Shown: positions 1-6,808, counted from the first letter of the stretch. The stretch: DNA of 8,462 bases from Tannerellaceae bacterium (GCA_031267205.1 JAIRZN010000017.1:1-8462), one strand, 5' to 3'. Notes: generated by a model not told the origin, from the sequence alone. Program-made: numbers and translations.

Positions 1-578
1 CTTATGTTATTTATGCGGTTCCATTGATGGGGACTTTTTGTGGTGGGGATTTTTAGTAGGCCTGTTTCGTCTTTTCCATCTATGGAGATTGATATTGCAG
101 CTTCGACGGCCGCCGAGTAAAAGAAGTCGATACTGTATATGCCGGATTCTTTCACGTCAACAGTGTAGTTCAGCCATTCTCCGGGGTCTGTCCAGCCGAC
201 GTACAGGGCGCCTATTGAATCAGGGTCGACTATATTCTCCGGCGTGAAGTCCAACTGTTTGGTGTAGGATATGTCTACTCCCTCTTTCACCCTGAATCCA
301 TTTAAGTAAGAACCGTCTATCGGATTGAGCTTGCCGCTTCCTTCGTTTGTTTCAGACGTGTCGTGATAGGCAACTCCCTGACCGCCTGTATCATAATATG
401 CACATATTATTTTTCCCGGTATGACTTGCGGAGCCGCTGCAACACGTTCGTCTCCAAACGGCGAACCTTTATATTTTCCACCTGCCGAGCCTGCGTTCTG
501 TCCGTACAGATGTGTCGTAACAAATACACATATAATTAACGCCCCTGTGATTCCGTTCAAAAGTTGTCTTTGTCTCAT
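1..578 (-). CDS. Secreted CBM6-like carbohydrate-binding protein, C-terminus cut by the window edge
   Basis: The reading frame starts with ATG at 578 and stays open to the left edge (192 codons visible). Residues 1 to about 28 form a Sec signal peptide: basic MRQRQ, a hydrophobic core, and likely cleavage near YGQ. The visible mature part, from about residue 50, resembles carbohydrate-binding module family 6. It has the AYYDTGGQGVAYHDT segment typical of the CBM6 calcium/ligand edge, then NGFRVKEGVDI, then VGWTDPGEWLNYTVDV, the conserved aromatic GEWLNYTV core, and later SIDGKDETG. Modules of this kind bind sugar chains non-catalytically, usually attached to a glycoside hydrolase or lyase. 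The module sits at the N-terminus, so any catalytic domain would lie beyond the window. The start lies 11 bp after the stop of the uronyl hydrolase gene, so the two are almost certainly co-transcribed. CBM6-like is fairly secure; the substrate and whole-protein activity are unknown. Confidence 0.72.
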   Translation of the reverse strand, partial: MRQRQLLNGITGALIICVFVTTHLYGQNAGSAGGKYKGSPFGDERVAAAPQVIPGKIICAYYDTGGQGVAYHDTSETNEGSGKLNPIDGSYLNGFRVKEGVDISYTKQLDFTPENIVDPDSIGALYVGWTDPGEWLNYTVDVKESGIYSIDFFYSAAVEAAISISIDGKDETGLLKIPTTKSPHQWNRINNI

Positions 579-589
579 AATATTATTTG

Positions 590-1645
590 TTATATAGTTA
601 TCTTCTTTTCTTCGGCAAGCATCATCAGCAGAAAGGCTTGCGCTTCGGTAGATGTACCCGGCGCGTTGAAGTATGGCGAACCGGCAGCGCCCTGCACGTA
701 GCCGTACTCGTCGACTTTCGATAAGGCCCCGTCCTTCATCTTCCCGGCCGCTTCGAGATAGACTTTATCTATCGCGCCGGTTCTCACCGATTTATATATA
801 GCGAAGGCTGCCATCTGCGAGAGGTTCGTTTCGACATAGGATTGCGTATCGTCAACAATATCATGGAACAAACCGTCAGTACGCATATTACTTATCAAAC
901 CGTCGAGCAACTCCGTAAGGTAGGAGGCCACCTCTTTCCTGTACCCGTCCATGTCGGCCGGAAGCAGTTCATATATTATTGCAAACGCCGCCGCCGCCCA
1001 ACCGTTTCCACCACCCCAGCATTTATCGGAAAGGAAGCGGTCTTCGTCGTCACTCCAGCGATGCGAGTACAGACGCTTCGCCGGTTGCAGGAGGCGCGCC
1101 CTGTATCCGCGCAACTGCTTCATACATTCGTCGTAGTCCTTATATGCTGCCAAAAAGGGAGGCAGCATATATATTGAATCGCTCCATAACTGTTTACTGT
1201 CATTCAGGTGGTAGACTGCGCCGGCGCTATCACGCGGGGCTTTGTTCTTGCAGTAGTCATACAGCCTGTCCGCGGCTATCTTATATTTTGCCTCGCCGAA
1301 AATCTCGTATGCTTTCAGTATACCATAGCCCGAAGCGACAGGGTCGGTCACATTGTGATCCGAACCGAGCATACAAGTGCGCCCGTCGCGCGACTGCCTC
1401 AAAATAGCCTCGTTAACCATCAGTCGCAGCATCTCATAGTCTTCACACTCAATCATCGCCTGTATTGCCGAGCCTTGTTCCCATGAGGCACGCTGCATTG
1501 CCAGCATCGCGTTGCGCGCCTTGGATATTAATGTGTCGTATTCCCCGCCTCGCCCTGCGTCAGCCGCGCACATCGTCAGTCCTCCCATGGCAACTATCGG
1601 AGTTGCAATTGAGATACTGCGGATAAAACTGCGCCTGCCTAACAT
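590..1645 (-). CDS. Exported GH105/GH88-like unsaturated glucuronyl/galacturonyl hydrolase
   Basis: This 351-residue protein matches the six-hairpin (alpha/alpha)6-barrel family of unsaturated uronyl hydrolases (YteR/GH105-type, related to GH88). These enzymes hydrate the 4,5-double bond that polysaccharide lyases leave on the terminal uronic acid, releasing the sugar. Supporting motifs are WSDSIYMLPPFLAAY (residues 154-168, with Asp156 the likely catalytic acid), YSHRWSDD (193-200), CWGGGNGWAAAA (209-220) and GTSTEAQAFLLMM (330-342). Length is slightly short but normal for the family. The N-terminus MLGRRSFIRS followed by a hydrophobic stretch looks like a Tat signal; LTMC at 23-26 could be a weak lipobox, so it may be periplasmic or a lipoprotein. 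An Arg common in the WxRGNGW motif is Gly here. The gene lies 50 bp after the DUF6261 gene and 11 bp before the CBM6-like gene, all on one strand. The exact substrate (rhamnogalacturonan, pectin or other) is not readable. Confidence 0.82.
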   Translation of the reverse strand: MLGRRSFIRSISIATPIVAMGGLTMCAADAGRGGEYDTLISKARNAMLAMQRASWEQGSAIQAMIECEDYEMLRLMVNEAILRQSRDGRTCMLGSDHNVTDPVASGYGILKAYEIFGEAKYKIAADRLYDYCKNKAPRDSAGAVYHLNDSKQLWSDSIYMLPPFLAAYKDYDECMKQLRGYRARLLQPAKRLYSHRWSDDEDRFLSDKCWGGGNGWAAAAFAIIYELLPADMDGYRKEVASYLTELLDGLISNMRTDGLFHDIVDDTQSYVETNLSQMAAFAIYKSVRTGAIDKVYLEAAGKMKDGALSKVDEYGYVQGAAGSPYFNAPGTSTEAQAFLLMMLAEEKKITI

Positions 1646-1695
1646 AATTGATGTTAAAGGATTGATTACCGACCGATCGCCGGCATGCTTTTTTA

Positions 1696-2871
1696 CTAAA
1701 ACCCTCCCGACATACCTGGATATACAACACCTGTTAGTATAGCAAGGAGGCTATCGCCTTTGTATATCTCTGCCTTACATTCTCCCATTGAATATAAAGG
1801 CTTGTTGAATGAGTAGTCTTCATCCGACGGGTAAACGTCGATACCTACGGGATGGCCTGCGCCGTCAAGCTCGAAGTCAAAGATTGGGAAATCAGGCGGG
1901 TCGCTTATATCGTCGGCAGTCAACCGGAGGATTCCGTCTTTTGCTGCCGGGTAAAGAACACGCGCCAAGGTTTCGGTATCTTCGATGTTCAGGATCATGT
2001 ATGAGCCGTAATTATTGCTGCCGTTTCCGCCTACGCCGCCTACTACCTGGCTTGCCACCGCGAGCGTCGGTATAGGCGTAACAGGTATATCGGGGATTCC
2101 GGGAACATCCGGTTTGTCATCCTTTTTGCCCGTGGAGAAGCCGGGGGAGCGTCGCGAGTAAATACGCTCGTACTGCTCGATATATCCGTTGATAAATGTT
2201 ATGATGGAAGAGTACGGATTATCGGCGTCGGGCCTTCCTGACATATTACCGGCTGCGTAGAACGAGTTGACGGCATCGGTAAACAGTTTAAATGATTTGT
2301 CGACAATAGGCCGGATTTCAGCCATCGTACCCTGTTCGCCGGACGCCTCGATGTTTTGAGTGCGTTCTGCATACACATTCTTAAATTCTTCGTTGAGTTC
2401 TTCCAGTTTTTCAACGGCGTCGGTCAAGCCAAGCGTGGTGATAGCCGCTTCATAACGCGGTTTCCTGAAATCCTCAATCATATTGTGGAGTAGGGCGCTA
2501 ACTTCGGTCATCGCAGCATTTGCGGCCGATTTGTAGTTATCATTAACCTCCGTGAGTTTAACGGCAGCCTCCTTCTTCTTGTCATCGAAGTTGTAGAGAG
2601 CTGCCTCAATACTTCGTCGGACAAACATGAACACCGCGCCGCGCCGCTGATGTATTTCATTGATATACTTGGTCTCAATAGCCTTCGCGCTTCTCTTATA
2701 TATATCATCTTCCCTGATATAGTAAGTGTGGAAAGGCGTCCATAGCGCAGCGATTTCGCTTATGTCCTTAATGCGTTTGACTACAAACCCATCAATATTC
2801 TGGAAAAAATCATAGTGCTCATTGTTTCTGAGCCTTGATAATAGTACGAGATAAGCTTTAATAATCTTCAT
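1696..2871 (-). CDS. DUF6261-family protein with proline-rich linker and C-terminal extension
   Basis: This is a 391-residue protein with no signal peptide or membrane segment, so probably cytoplasmic. Residues 1 to about 240 resemble the helical DUF6261 family of Bacteroidota: the start (LSRLRNNEHYDFF), the IREDDIYKRSAKA segment, charged helices at 65-175 with coiled-coil character, and TTLGLTDAVEKLEELNEEF at 145-163. The family's function is unknown. Residues 249-269 form a Pro/Asp linker (KPDVPGIPDIPVTPIPT), and a Gly/Asn stretch follows at 278-289. Residues 290-391 look beta-rich and acidic (FDFELDGAGHPVGIDVYPSD), ending in PGMSGGF. I do not recognise this last part. ATG at 2871 is preferred because it gives the family-like N-terminus and lies about 45 nt downstream of a predicted transcription start. 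Its upstream side directly borders the 42-bp repeat array. A promoter specific to the next gene (GH105) is not visible in the 50-bp gap, so read-through is possible. Confidence 0.75.
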   Translation of the reverse strand: MKIIKAYLVLLSRLRNNEHYDFFQNIDGFVVKRIKDISEIAALWTPFHTYYIREDDIYKRSAKAIETKYINEIHQRRGAVFMFVRRSIEAALYNFDDKKKEAAVKLTEVNDNYKSAANAAMTEVSALLHNMIEDFRKPRYEAAITTLGLTDAVEKLEELNEEFKNVYAERTQNIEASGEQGTMAEIRPIVDKSFKLFTDAVNSFYAAGNMSGRPDADNPYSSIITFINGYIEQYERIYSRRSPGFSTGKKDDKPDVPGIPDIPVTPIPTLAVASQVVGGVGGNGSNNYGSYMILNIEDTETLARVLYPAAKDGILRLTADDISDPPDFPIFDFELDGAGHPVGIDVYPSDEDYSFNKPLYSMGECKAEIYKGDSLLAILTGVVYPGMSGGF

Positions 2872-2922
2872 AATATATTAAATTACAAATTATAAATTTA
2901 GGTTACGAATTATTTTATGCTG

Positions 2923-2951
2923 CAAATATAACGCTTTTTTTTGAAATGCAA
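2923..2951 (-). promoter_or_regulatory. Bacteroidota-type promoter for the DUF6261 gene
   Basis: On the minus strand TATATTTG (2923-2930) matches the TAnnTTTG -7 element exactly. A TTG (2949-2951) lies 18 bp upstream as the -33 element. The predicted start near 2916 gives a leader of about 45 nt to ATG at 2871. The spacer contains an eight-A run. The promoter touches the left end of the repeat array. Confidence 0.6.
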
Positions 2952-2964
2952 GTTTTTCATACAA

Positions 2965-4005
2965 AAAAATGAATTTTTTTTCGGGAATATCTCAATTTAT
3001 ACGCAACAGTATCAAAATTTCTACGGGAATCTTTTGTGAATACGATGGATAGTCAAAATTTCACCGTGAGTTTTATGCGCAAACTACATATGCCACCCAA
3101 AAATGCGGGGTATATATATATTAATGTACGCGAGGACCAAAAATATCTTCGTGAATATTCCATATTTATCGGAAATTATAAAAAATACCCCGGCATGTTC
3201 ATGTATTTGCAATAATATATCAAAATCTCTCCGGGATATTTGTGTGTAAAATATGAATAGTCAAAATTTTTCCGTGAATATTATGCGTTAAATATCAATT
3301 ATCAAAAATGTTTCTGTATATCACGACATAAACGTATACTTGTCGGGAAAATCTACGGCGATATTCTGTATTTGATATTAATTACCAAAAAACATGCGGG
3401 ATATTTTTGTATAAGATACAAATGGCGAATATTTTCTCCGGTATGTTTCCGTATATTATCGGGAAGGTTAAAAAGTTCCCCGAATATTCCTGTATATACT
3501 CCGAATCAGTCAAAAATTCTACGAGCATATTCTGTATATGCTCGGAATGTCTCGAATTTTCTTCGGGAAGGTTTTGTATATTATATTATTGTTAATATTG
3601 TTCACATTGGAGGTTCTGTATATTATCGGATTGTTAATATTATTCACATTGACGCTTCTGTATATACTTGGAACGTCTCTAATTTCTTTCGGGACGGTTT
3701 TGTATATTATACGAATCTTAATTTTGTTTGCATTGGAGGTTTCGTATATACTCGGAATGCCTTTTATTTCCTTCGGGAAGGTTTCGTATGTGCTTGGAAT
3801 GATTGAAATGTTCATCAGGATGCTTCTGTATGTTATCGGAATGATGGAATGTTTGTCGGGAAGTTTTTGTATATGCGCGGAATTATTCCCGGCTTTGTCG
3901 GGATGTGTTTGTATGTTCTTGTCATGGTTTAAAAGTTTGTCGGGATGTGTTTGTATGTGTTTGTCATGGTTTAAAAGTTTGTCGGGGTTGTCTTGTGTCT
4001 TGTTT
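2965..4005. repeat. Degenerate tandem array of about 25 units, 41-42 bp each
   Basis: On the plus strand a core like CGGGAAT recurs, followed 11 nt later by TGTATAT and, in the left part, preceded by CAAAAATTT. Core positions are 2982, 3024, 3065, 3106, 3150, 3191, 3232, 3273, 3314, 3356, 3397, 3439, 3479, 3522, 3564, 3606, 3648, 3690, 3732, 3774, 3816, 3857, 3899, 3941 and 3983: 24 steps over 1001 bp, mean 41.7. Left units are A-rich and strongly diverged, with steps of 40-44. From 3522 the steps are almost all exactly 42. The right end is G/T-rich, and units 3899-3940 and 3941-3982 differ at only about 2 of 42 positions. The period is close to a multiple of three, so long frames stay open on both strands, giving 14-residue peptide repeats that I do not take as genes. 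No direct-repeat/spacer pattern of the CRISPR type, no transposase and no tRNA is present. This interval is the only long stretch without a supported gene. Confidence 0.9.
3899..3982. repeat. Youngest pair of 42-bp units in the array
   Basis: Two adjacent 42-bp units (3899-3940 and 3941-3982) both begin CGGGATGTGTTTGTATG and both contain TTGTCATGGTTTAAAAGT. They differ only in the middle (TTC versus TGT). A third partial copy continues with CGGGG at 3983. This is the least diverged part of the array, consistent with recent duplication at its right end. Confidence 0.88.
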
Positions 4006-4043
4006 TTGTTGTTGCTGTTGATGTATTATACTTTGTGTAAATA

Positions 4044-4079
4044 AATAGAGCCTCTGCGGTTTATTACGGAGGCTCTATT
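4044..4079. terminator. Hairpin terminator, probably bidirectional
   Basis: AATAGAGCCTC (4044-4054) and GAGGCTCTATT (4069-4079) form a perfect 11-bp stem with a 14-nt loop. Read leftward it lies 58 nt after the isomerase-like gene's stop and is followed by ATTTATTT. Read rightward it is followed by a T-rich TTGTTGTTGTTT tract. It most plausibly ends the leftward oxidoreductase/isomerase operon, and it separates that operon from the repeat array. Confidence 0.8.
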
Positions 4080-4137
4080 GTTGTTGTTTGTAGTGTATGG
4101 GCGGATTACGCCGTAGATAAATTCAGATTACAGACTC

Positions 4138-5217
4138 TCAAATCAGGATGTTACGAGCGTACTGAACGCATGTGCGTACTTCCCTGACGGAATCCGACCA
4201 TGGTTTTATGTCGTACTCAAGTTCTATGTCGGCGTAGATTGGGTACTTTTCTTCTTTGAGCGTCAGCAGGATTTCGGCCAGGTTGGTTTCTCCTTGTCCC
4301 CATACCTGGTTGCTGTTCGGGCTTTCGGCTGTCGGGCCTGTCTTATCCTTGATGTGGATGCTGAATATCTTGTCATGATATTTCTTTATCATATCCACAG
4401 GGTTTTTGCCTGTTGATCCGAAGTAGTGACCGATGTCGAAGTTGAAGCGGACGGCGTCGGAGACAGCGATAAACGGGTCGTAGCTGAAGTTGGGATCTTC
4501 GCCAAACTGCATGTGGTTGTGGAAGATGGCGTACATGCCGTGTTTCTCGGCGATGGGGGCCATGTTCTTGACGGCTTCTTCTCCTATCTCATCTGATACG
4601 CCTTTTGCGCCCATCGCTTTGGTTACTTTATATGCGTAATCTATCAGCTCTGCGTCCCATGAGCCTGGTGAGAACTTCACGATATGCGCGTCGATGCCGG
4701 CATCGTCGAGTAGTTTCTTAGCAGAGGCCACCTTGCTGATGTCAAGCGATAGTCGCCAGCCACGGACGTCTTCGTTGTACTTGCTGATGGCGTCTTTTAT
4801 CTCCTGCGGAATCTCCATTACTGGCCGCGGGCCTTGTGGCGGAGACGGCGTCTGCGGCGGAGCGACGGGCGGCTGCTGTTCCATAAGCTTGCGTATCAAG
4901 TCCCACGTCGGATTCTTAGGCGCTCCAAGAAATTCCTCCAACGGTTCGCACATTAGCTCGATTGAGTTGATACCGGCTTCGCGACAGTACCTGACAACAT
5001 CTTCAAGTCCGCTCGGCTGGTCGCGCCAACTGTACGTGATAGCTCCTATCTGCACGCCTGAGAATTTACTGCCCTGATTGGCCGTAGGTGCGACGGATTG
5101 AGCGGTCGGGCCGCTGCACGAGCTTAGTCCGGACGGGAGCATAGATACTCCTGCTATTGCGGCCGATGTTCCGAGGAAGGCGCGCCGCGTCTGAAATGAA
5201 TTTAACTTACTTTCCAT
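4138..5217 (-). CDS. Tat-exported sugar phosphate isomerase/epimerase-like protein (xylose-isomerase-like TIM barrel)
   Basis: This 359-residue protein starts with a twin-arginine signal (QTRRAFLGTSAAIAG, residues 9-23). LSSC at 31-34 is a plausible lipobox, so it may be a lipoprotein. The mature part is a TIM barrel of the AP-endonuclease-2/xylose-isomerase-like superfamily: GVQIGAITYSW at 54-64 (strand 1), INSIELMCEP at 83-92, a late strand with FHNHMQ at 232-237, FNFDIGHYF at 258-266, FSIHIKD at 285-291 and YADIELEY at 328-335. The His, Asp and Glu in these strands are the usual divalent-metal ligands. Despite the common name, exported members next to Gfo/Idh/MocA genes in Bacteroidota are not known to act on phosphorylated sugars; some act as lyase/hydratase partners on 3-keto-sugars. 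A Pro/Gln-rich insert (about 114-133) interrupts the barrel's first third. The gene starts 31 bp after the oxidoreductase stop, so it is the second gene of one operon. Exact reaction unknown. Confidence 0.85.
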   Translation of the reverse strand: MESKLNSFQTRRAFLGTSAAIAGVSMLPSGLSSCSGPTAQSVAPTANQGSKFSGVQIGAITYSWRDQPSGLEDVVRYCREAGINSIELMCEPLEEFLGAPKNPTWDLIRKLMEQQPPVAPPQTPSPPQGPRPVMEIPQEIKDAISKYNEDVRGWRLSLDISKVASAKKLLDDAGIDAHIVKFSPGSWDAELIDYAYKVTKAMGAKGVSDEIGEEAVKNMAPIAEKHGMYAIFHNHMQFGEDPNFSYDPFIAVSDAVRFNFDIGHYFGSTGKNPVDMIKKYHDKIFSIHIKDKTGPTAESPNSNQVWGQGETNLAEILLTLKEEKYPIYADIELEYDIKPWSDSVREVRTCVQYARNILI

Positions 5218-5248
5218 TGTATATATATAATGTATAATCGGTGAGCGG

Positions 5249-6778
5249 TTAAAGTTTCCAGCCGTTACGATACTCGTAATGGAAGTAGTCGTTAGCTTCC
5301 GGCAGGTTAGTAATCTTCATGCTCGCTGCGTCGTACTCAAGCGTGCTGTTAATCTGCTGCGAAACGACGGCGATGTTGGTCAGTAACATTATCTCGGTCA
5401 GTTTCGATGCTACGGCGAAGTCATTGTTGGCCTTACGACCTTCCTTGATGGCCTCGATGAAGTCCACGTATATGCTCTTCGGGCGCGGCAGCGTTGCTGC
5501 GGGAGGCGTGAATCCGGGATCGTTGGGCACGAGTTCGGGCAGGGCTCCATGTGTGCCGTGCATAATCATCCCCTTGTCGCCGATGTAGAGACATTCCCTC
5601 AACGAACGGCCCGATTCAAGTCCGTCAGGACGTAATGGCTTGATACCGCCGTCGCTCCATGTCACCTTAACCGGCGGCATACTACCGCGAGCGGCGAAAT
5701 CGTACTCTACATACTCGGATTGCGGCAGGTAGACGTCGTTGAACGGCGTCGTGGTAGCCTGTATCTTAGTAGGCAGGCCCAGGTCGAGCGCGAGGATAGG
5801 AGCGTCAAACGTATGAGCGCCCATGTCGCCCATTGCGCCCGTTCCGTAGTCCCACAAACCTCTCCAGGCGAAGTGCAGCATCTCCGGGTTGTACGGCTTT
5901 TGCGGAGCCGGGCCGAGCCAGAGGTCGTATTTAAGGTTGGAAGGAACCGGCTTTTCTTCGGGACGCGGGAAGTATCCCTGACGCCACATCGGGCGGTTCG
6001 ACCACATATGTACTTCACGCACATTGCCTATCACGCCGGCGCGTATCCACTCTATGGTCTGCATCGTACCTTCGATGTTATGCCCCTGGTTGCCCATTTG
6101 CGTCACAAGGCCCTTACTCGCGGCCAGGTTGCTCAGGAAACGTACCTCGTGAATAGTCTTGGCCATCGGTTTTTCCACAAATACATGCTTACCGGCATTC
6201 ATTGCGTAAGAGGCGATTACGGCGTGCGTATGGTCGGGGGTGCCGATGAGCACGGCGTCAATTTCCTTTTCCTTGTCGATCATCTCGCGGAAATCGTGAT
6301 ACTTCTTCGCCTTAGGATAGCCCGCCAGGATATGGCCGGCATAGTCATGGTCTACATCACAGATAGCGTAGATGTTAGCGTGCTTGAAGCTTCCACTGCC
6401 GGCATCGCCCATCTGCATCGGCGAATCGCTATTGGCAACCGCGCCGGCAGCGCCCTGTCCTCCGCCCTGAGGTCTTCCTCCACCCGGAAAGCCCTGACGC
6501 TGCGGACGGATGCCTGCGTATGGCTGCATAAGGTAGCCTTGCATGTTCATAACGCGCTTTATGGGCACGTCAGGCGTCGCGATGTTCTGTATATCGCCGC
6601 CGCCCTGGCTGCCGACGCCGATGCCTGCAAGGTTGACCATGTCGCTCGGCGCGGTATATCCCACTCCTCCCATGACATGGCGAGGTACAATCATAAAGCC
6701 TGCCGCAGCAGCCATTGTACCGATAAAATTCCTGCGGGAAAGGTCGAATTGATTACTGTTGTTTGTGTTCTCTTTCAT
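5249..6778 (-). CDS. Tat-exported Gfo/Idh/MocA-family oxidoreductase
   Basis: This 509-residue protein starts with a clear Tat signal (LSRRNFIGTMAAAAGF, residues 13-28). The NAD(P)-binding Rossmann fold begins at VNLAGIGVGSQGGGD (48-62) and resumes at ANIYAICDVD (134-143). VLIGTPDHTHA (176-186) and the family hallmark EKP (202-204, in VEKPMAKTIHE) follow. The C-terminal alpha/beta domain carries WDYGTGAMGDMGAHTFD (309-325), whose Asp318 and His322 lie where the family keeps catalytic residues. Gfo/Idh/MocA enzymes oxidise or reduce sugar hydroxyls, and exported ones are thought to use tightly bound cofactor. Between the first and second Rossmann strands sits an insert (about 70-132) containing a Gly/Gln/Arg-rich stretch at 91-112. 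The gene is first in the operon with the isomerase-like gene, and has its own promoter, divergent from the GH123-like gene. ATG 6778 is chosen because it gives the Tat leader and lies just below the predicted transcription start. Substrate unknown. Confidence 0.9.
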   Translation of the reverse strand: MKENTNNSNQFDLSRRNFIGTMAAAAGFMIVPRHVMGGVGYTAPSDMVNLAGIGVGSQGGGDIQNIATPDVPIKRVMNMQGYLMQPYAGIRPQRQGFPGGGRPQGGGQGAAGAVANSDSPMQMGDAGSGSFKHANIYAICDVDHDYAGHILAGYPKAKKYHDFREMIDKEKEIDAVLIGTPDHTHAVIASYAMNAGKHVFVEKPMAKTIHEVRFLSNLAASKGLVTQMGNQGHNIEGTMQTIEWIRAGVIGNVREVHMWSNRPMWRQGYFPRPEEKPVPSNLKYDLWLGPAPQKPYNPEMLHFAWRGLWDYGTGAMGDMGAHTFDAPILALDLGLPTKIQATTTPFNDVYLPQSEYVEYDFAARGSMPPVKVTWSDGGIKPLRPDGLESGRSLRECLYIGDKGMIMHGTHGALPELVPNDPGFTPPAATLPRPKSIYVDFIEAIKEGRKANNDFAVASKLTEIMLLTNIAVVSQQINSTLEYDAASMKITNLPEANDYFHYEYRNGWKL

Positions 6779-6781
6779 ATA

Positions 6782-6808
6782 GTCGAATAATTAATTGGTT
6801 TATTCGAC
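6782..6808. promoter_or_regulatory. Inverted repeat at the oxidoreductase promoter (candidate operator or leader hairpin)
   Basis: GTCGAATAA (6782-6790) and TTATTCGAC (6800-6808) are perfect 9-bp inverted arms separated by 9 bp. The inner arm touches the -7 element (6808-6815) and covers the predicted transcription start of the leftward operon, ending 3 bp before its ATG. This position suits a repressor site; a hairpin hiding the translation start is the alternative. Confidence 0.55.

Noticed and set aside
1646..1695. Promoter or terminator between the DUF6261 and uronyl hydrolase genes
   Set aside because: No TAnnTTTG element and no convincing stem with a T tract; only short palindromic fragments such as GCATGC were seen.
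3372..3806. 144-residue plus-strand frame
   Set aside because: Another frame through the same array, overlapping the one above; explained by a stop-poor 42-bp period.
3519..3815. 98-residue minus-strand frame with IYETFPKEI-type repeats
   Set aside because: Protein-like in appearance, but it follows the DNA repeat exactly and has no visible promoter or partner gene.
2965..4005. CRISPR array
   Set aside because: There are no near-identical repeats separated by unique spacers; whole 42-bp units diverge together, and no cas genes are nearby.
3538..4044. 168-residue plus-strand frame as a membrane-protein gene
   Set aside because: It lies wholly in the repeat array, its residues follow the 42-bp repeat, one 41-bp step breaks its register, and the array extends left beyond it without a frame. 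Kept as a finding, not a gene.
4096..4115. Small hairpin GGCG-GATTA-CGCC
   Set aside because: The stem is only four base pairs and lies between the stop and a much stronger terminator; likely chance.
5720..6790. 356-residue plus-strand frame
   Set aside because: Shadow of the oxidoreductase gene on the opposite strand; the minus-strand protein has the Tat leader, Rossmann motif and EKP motif.
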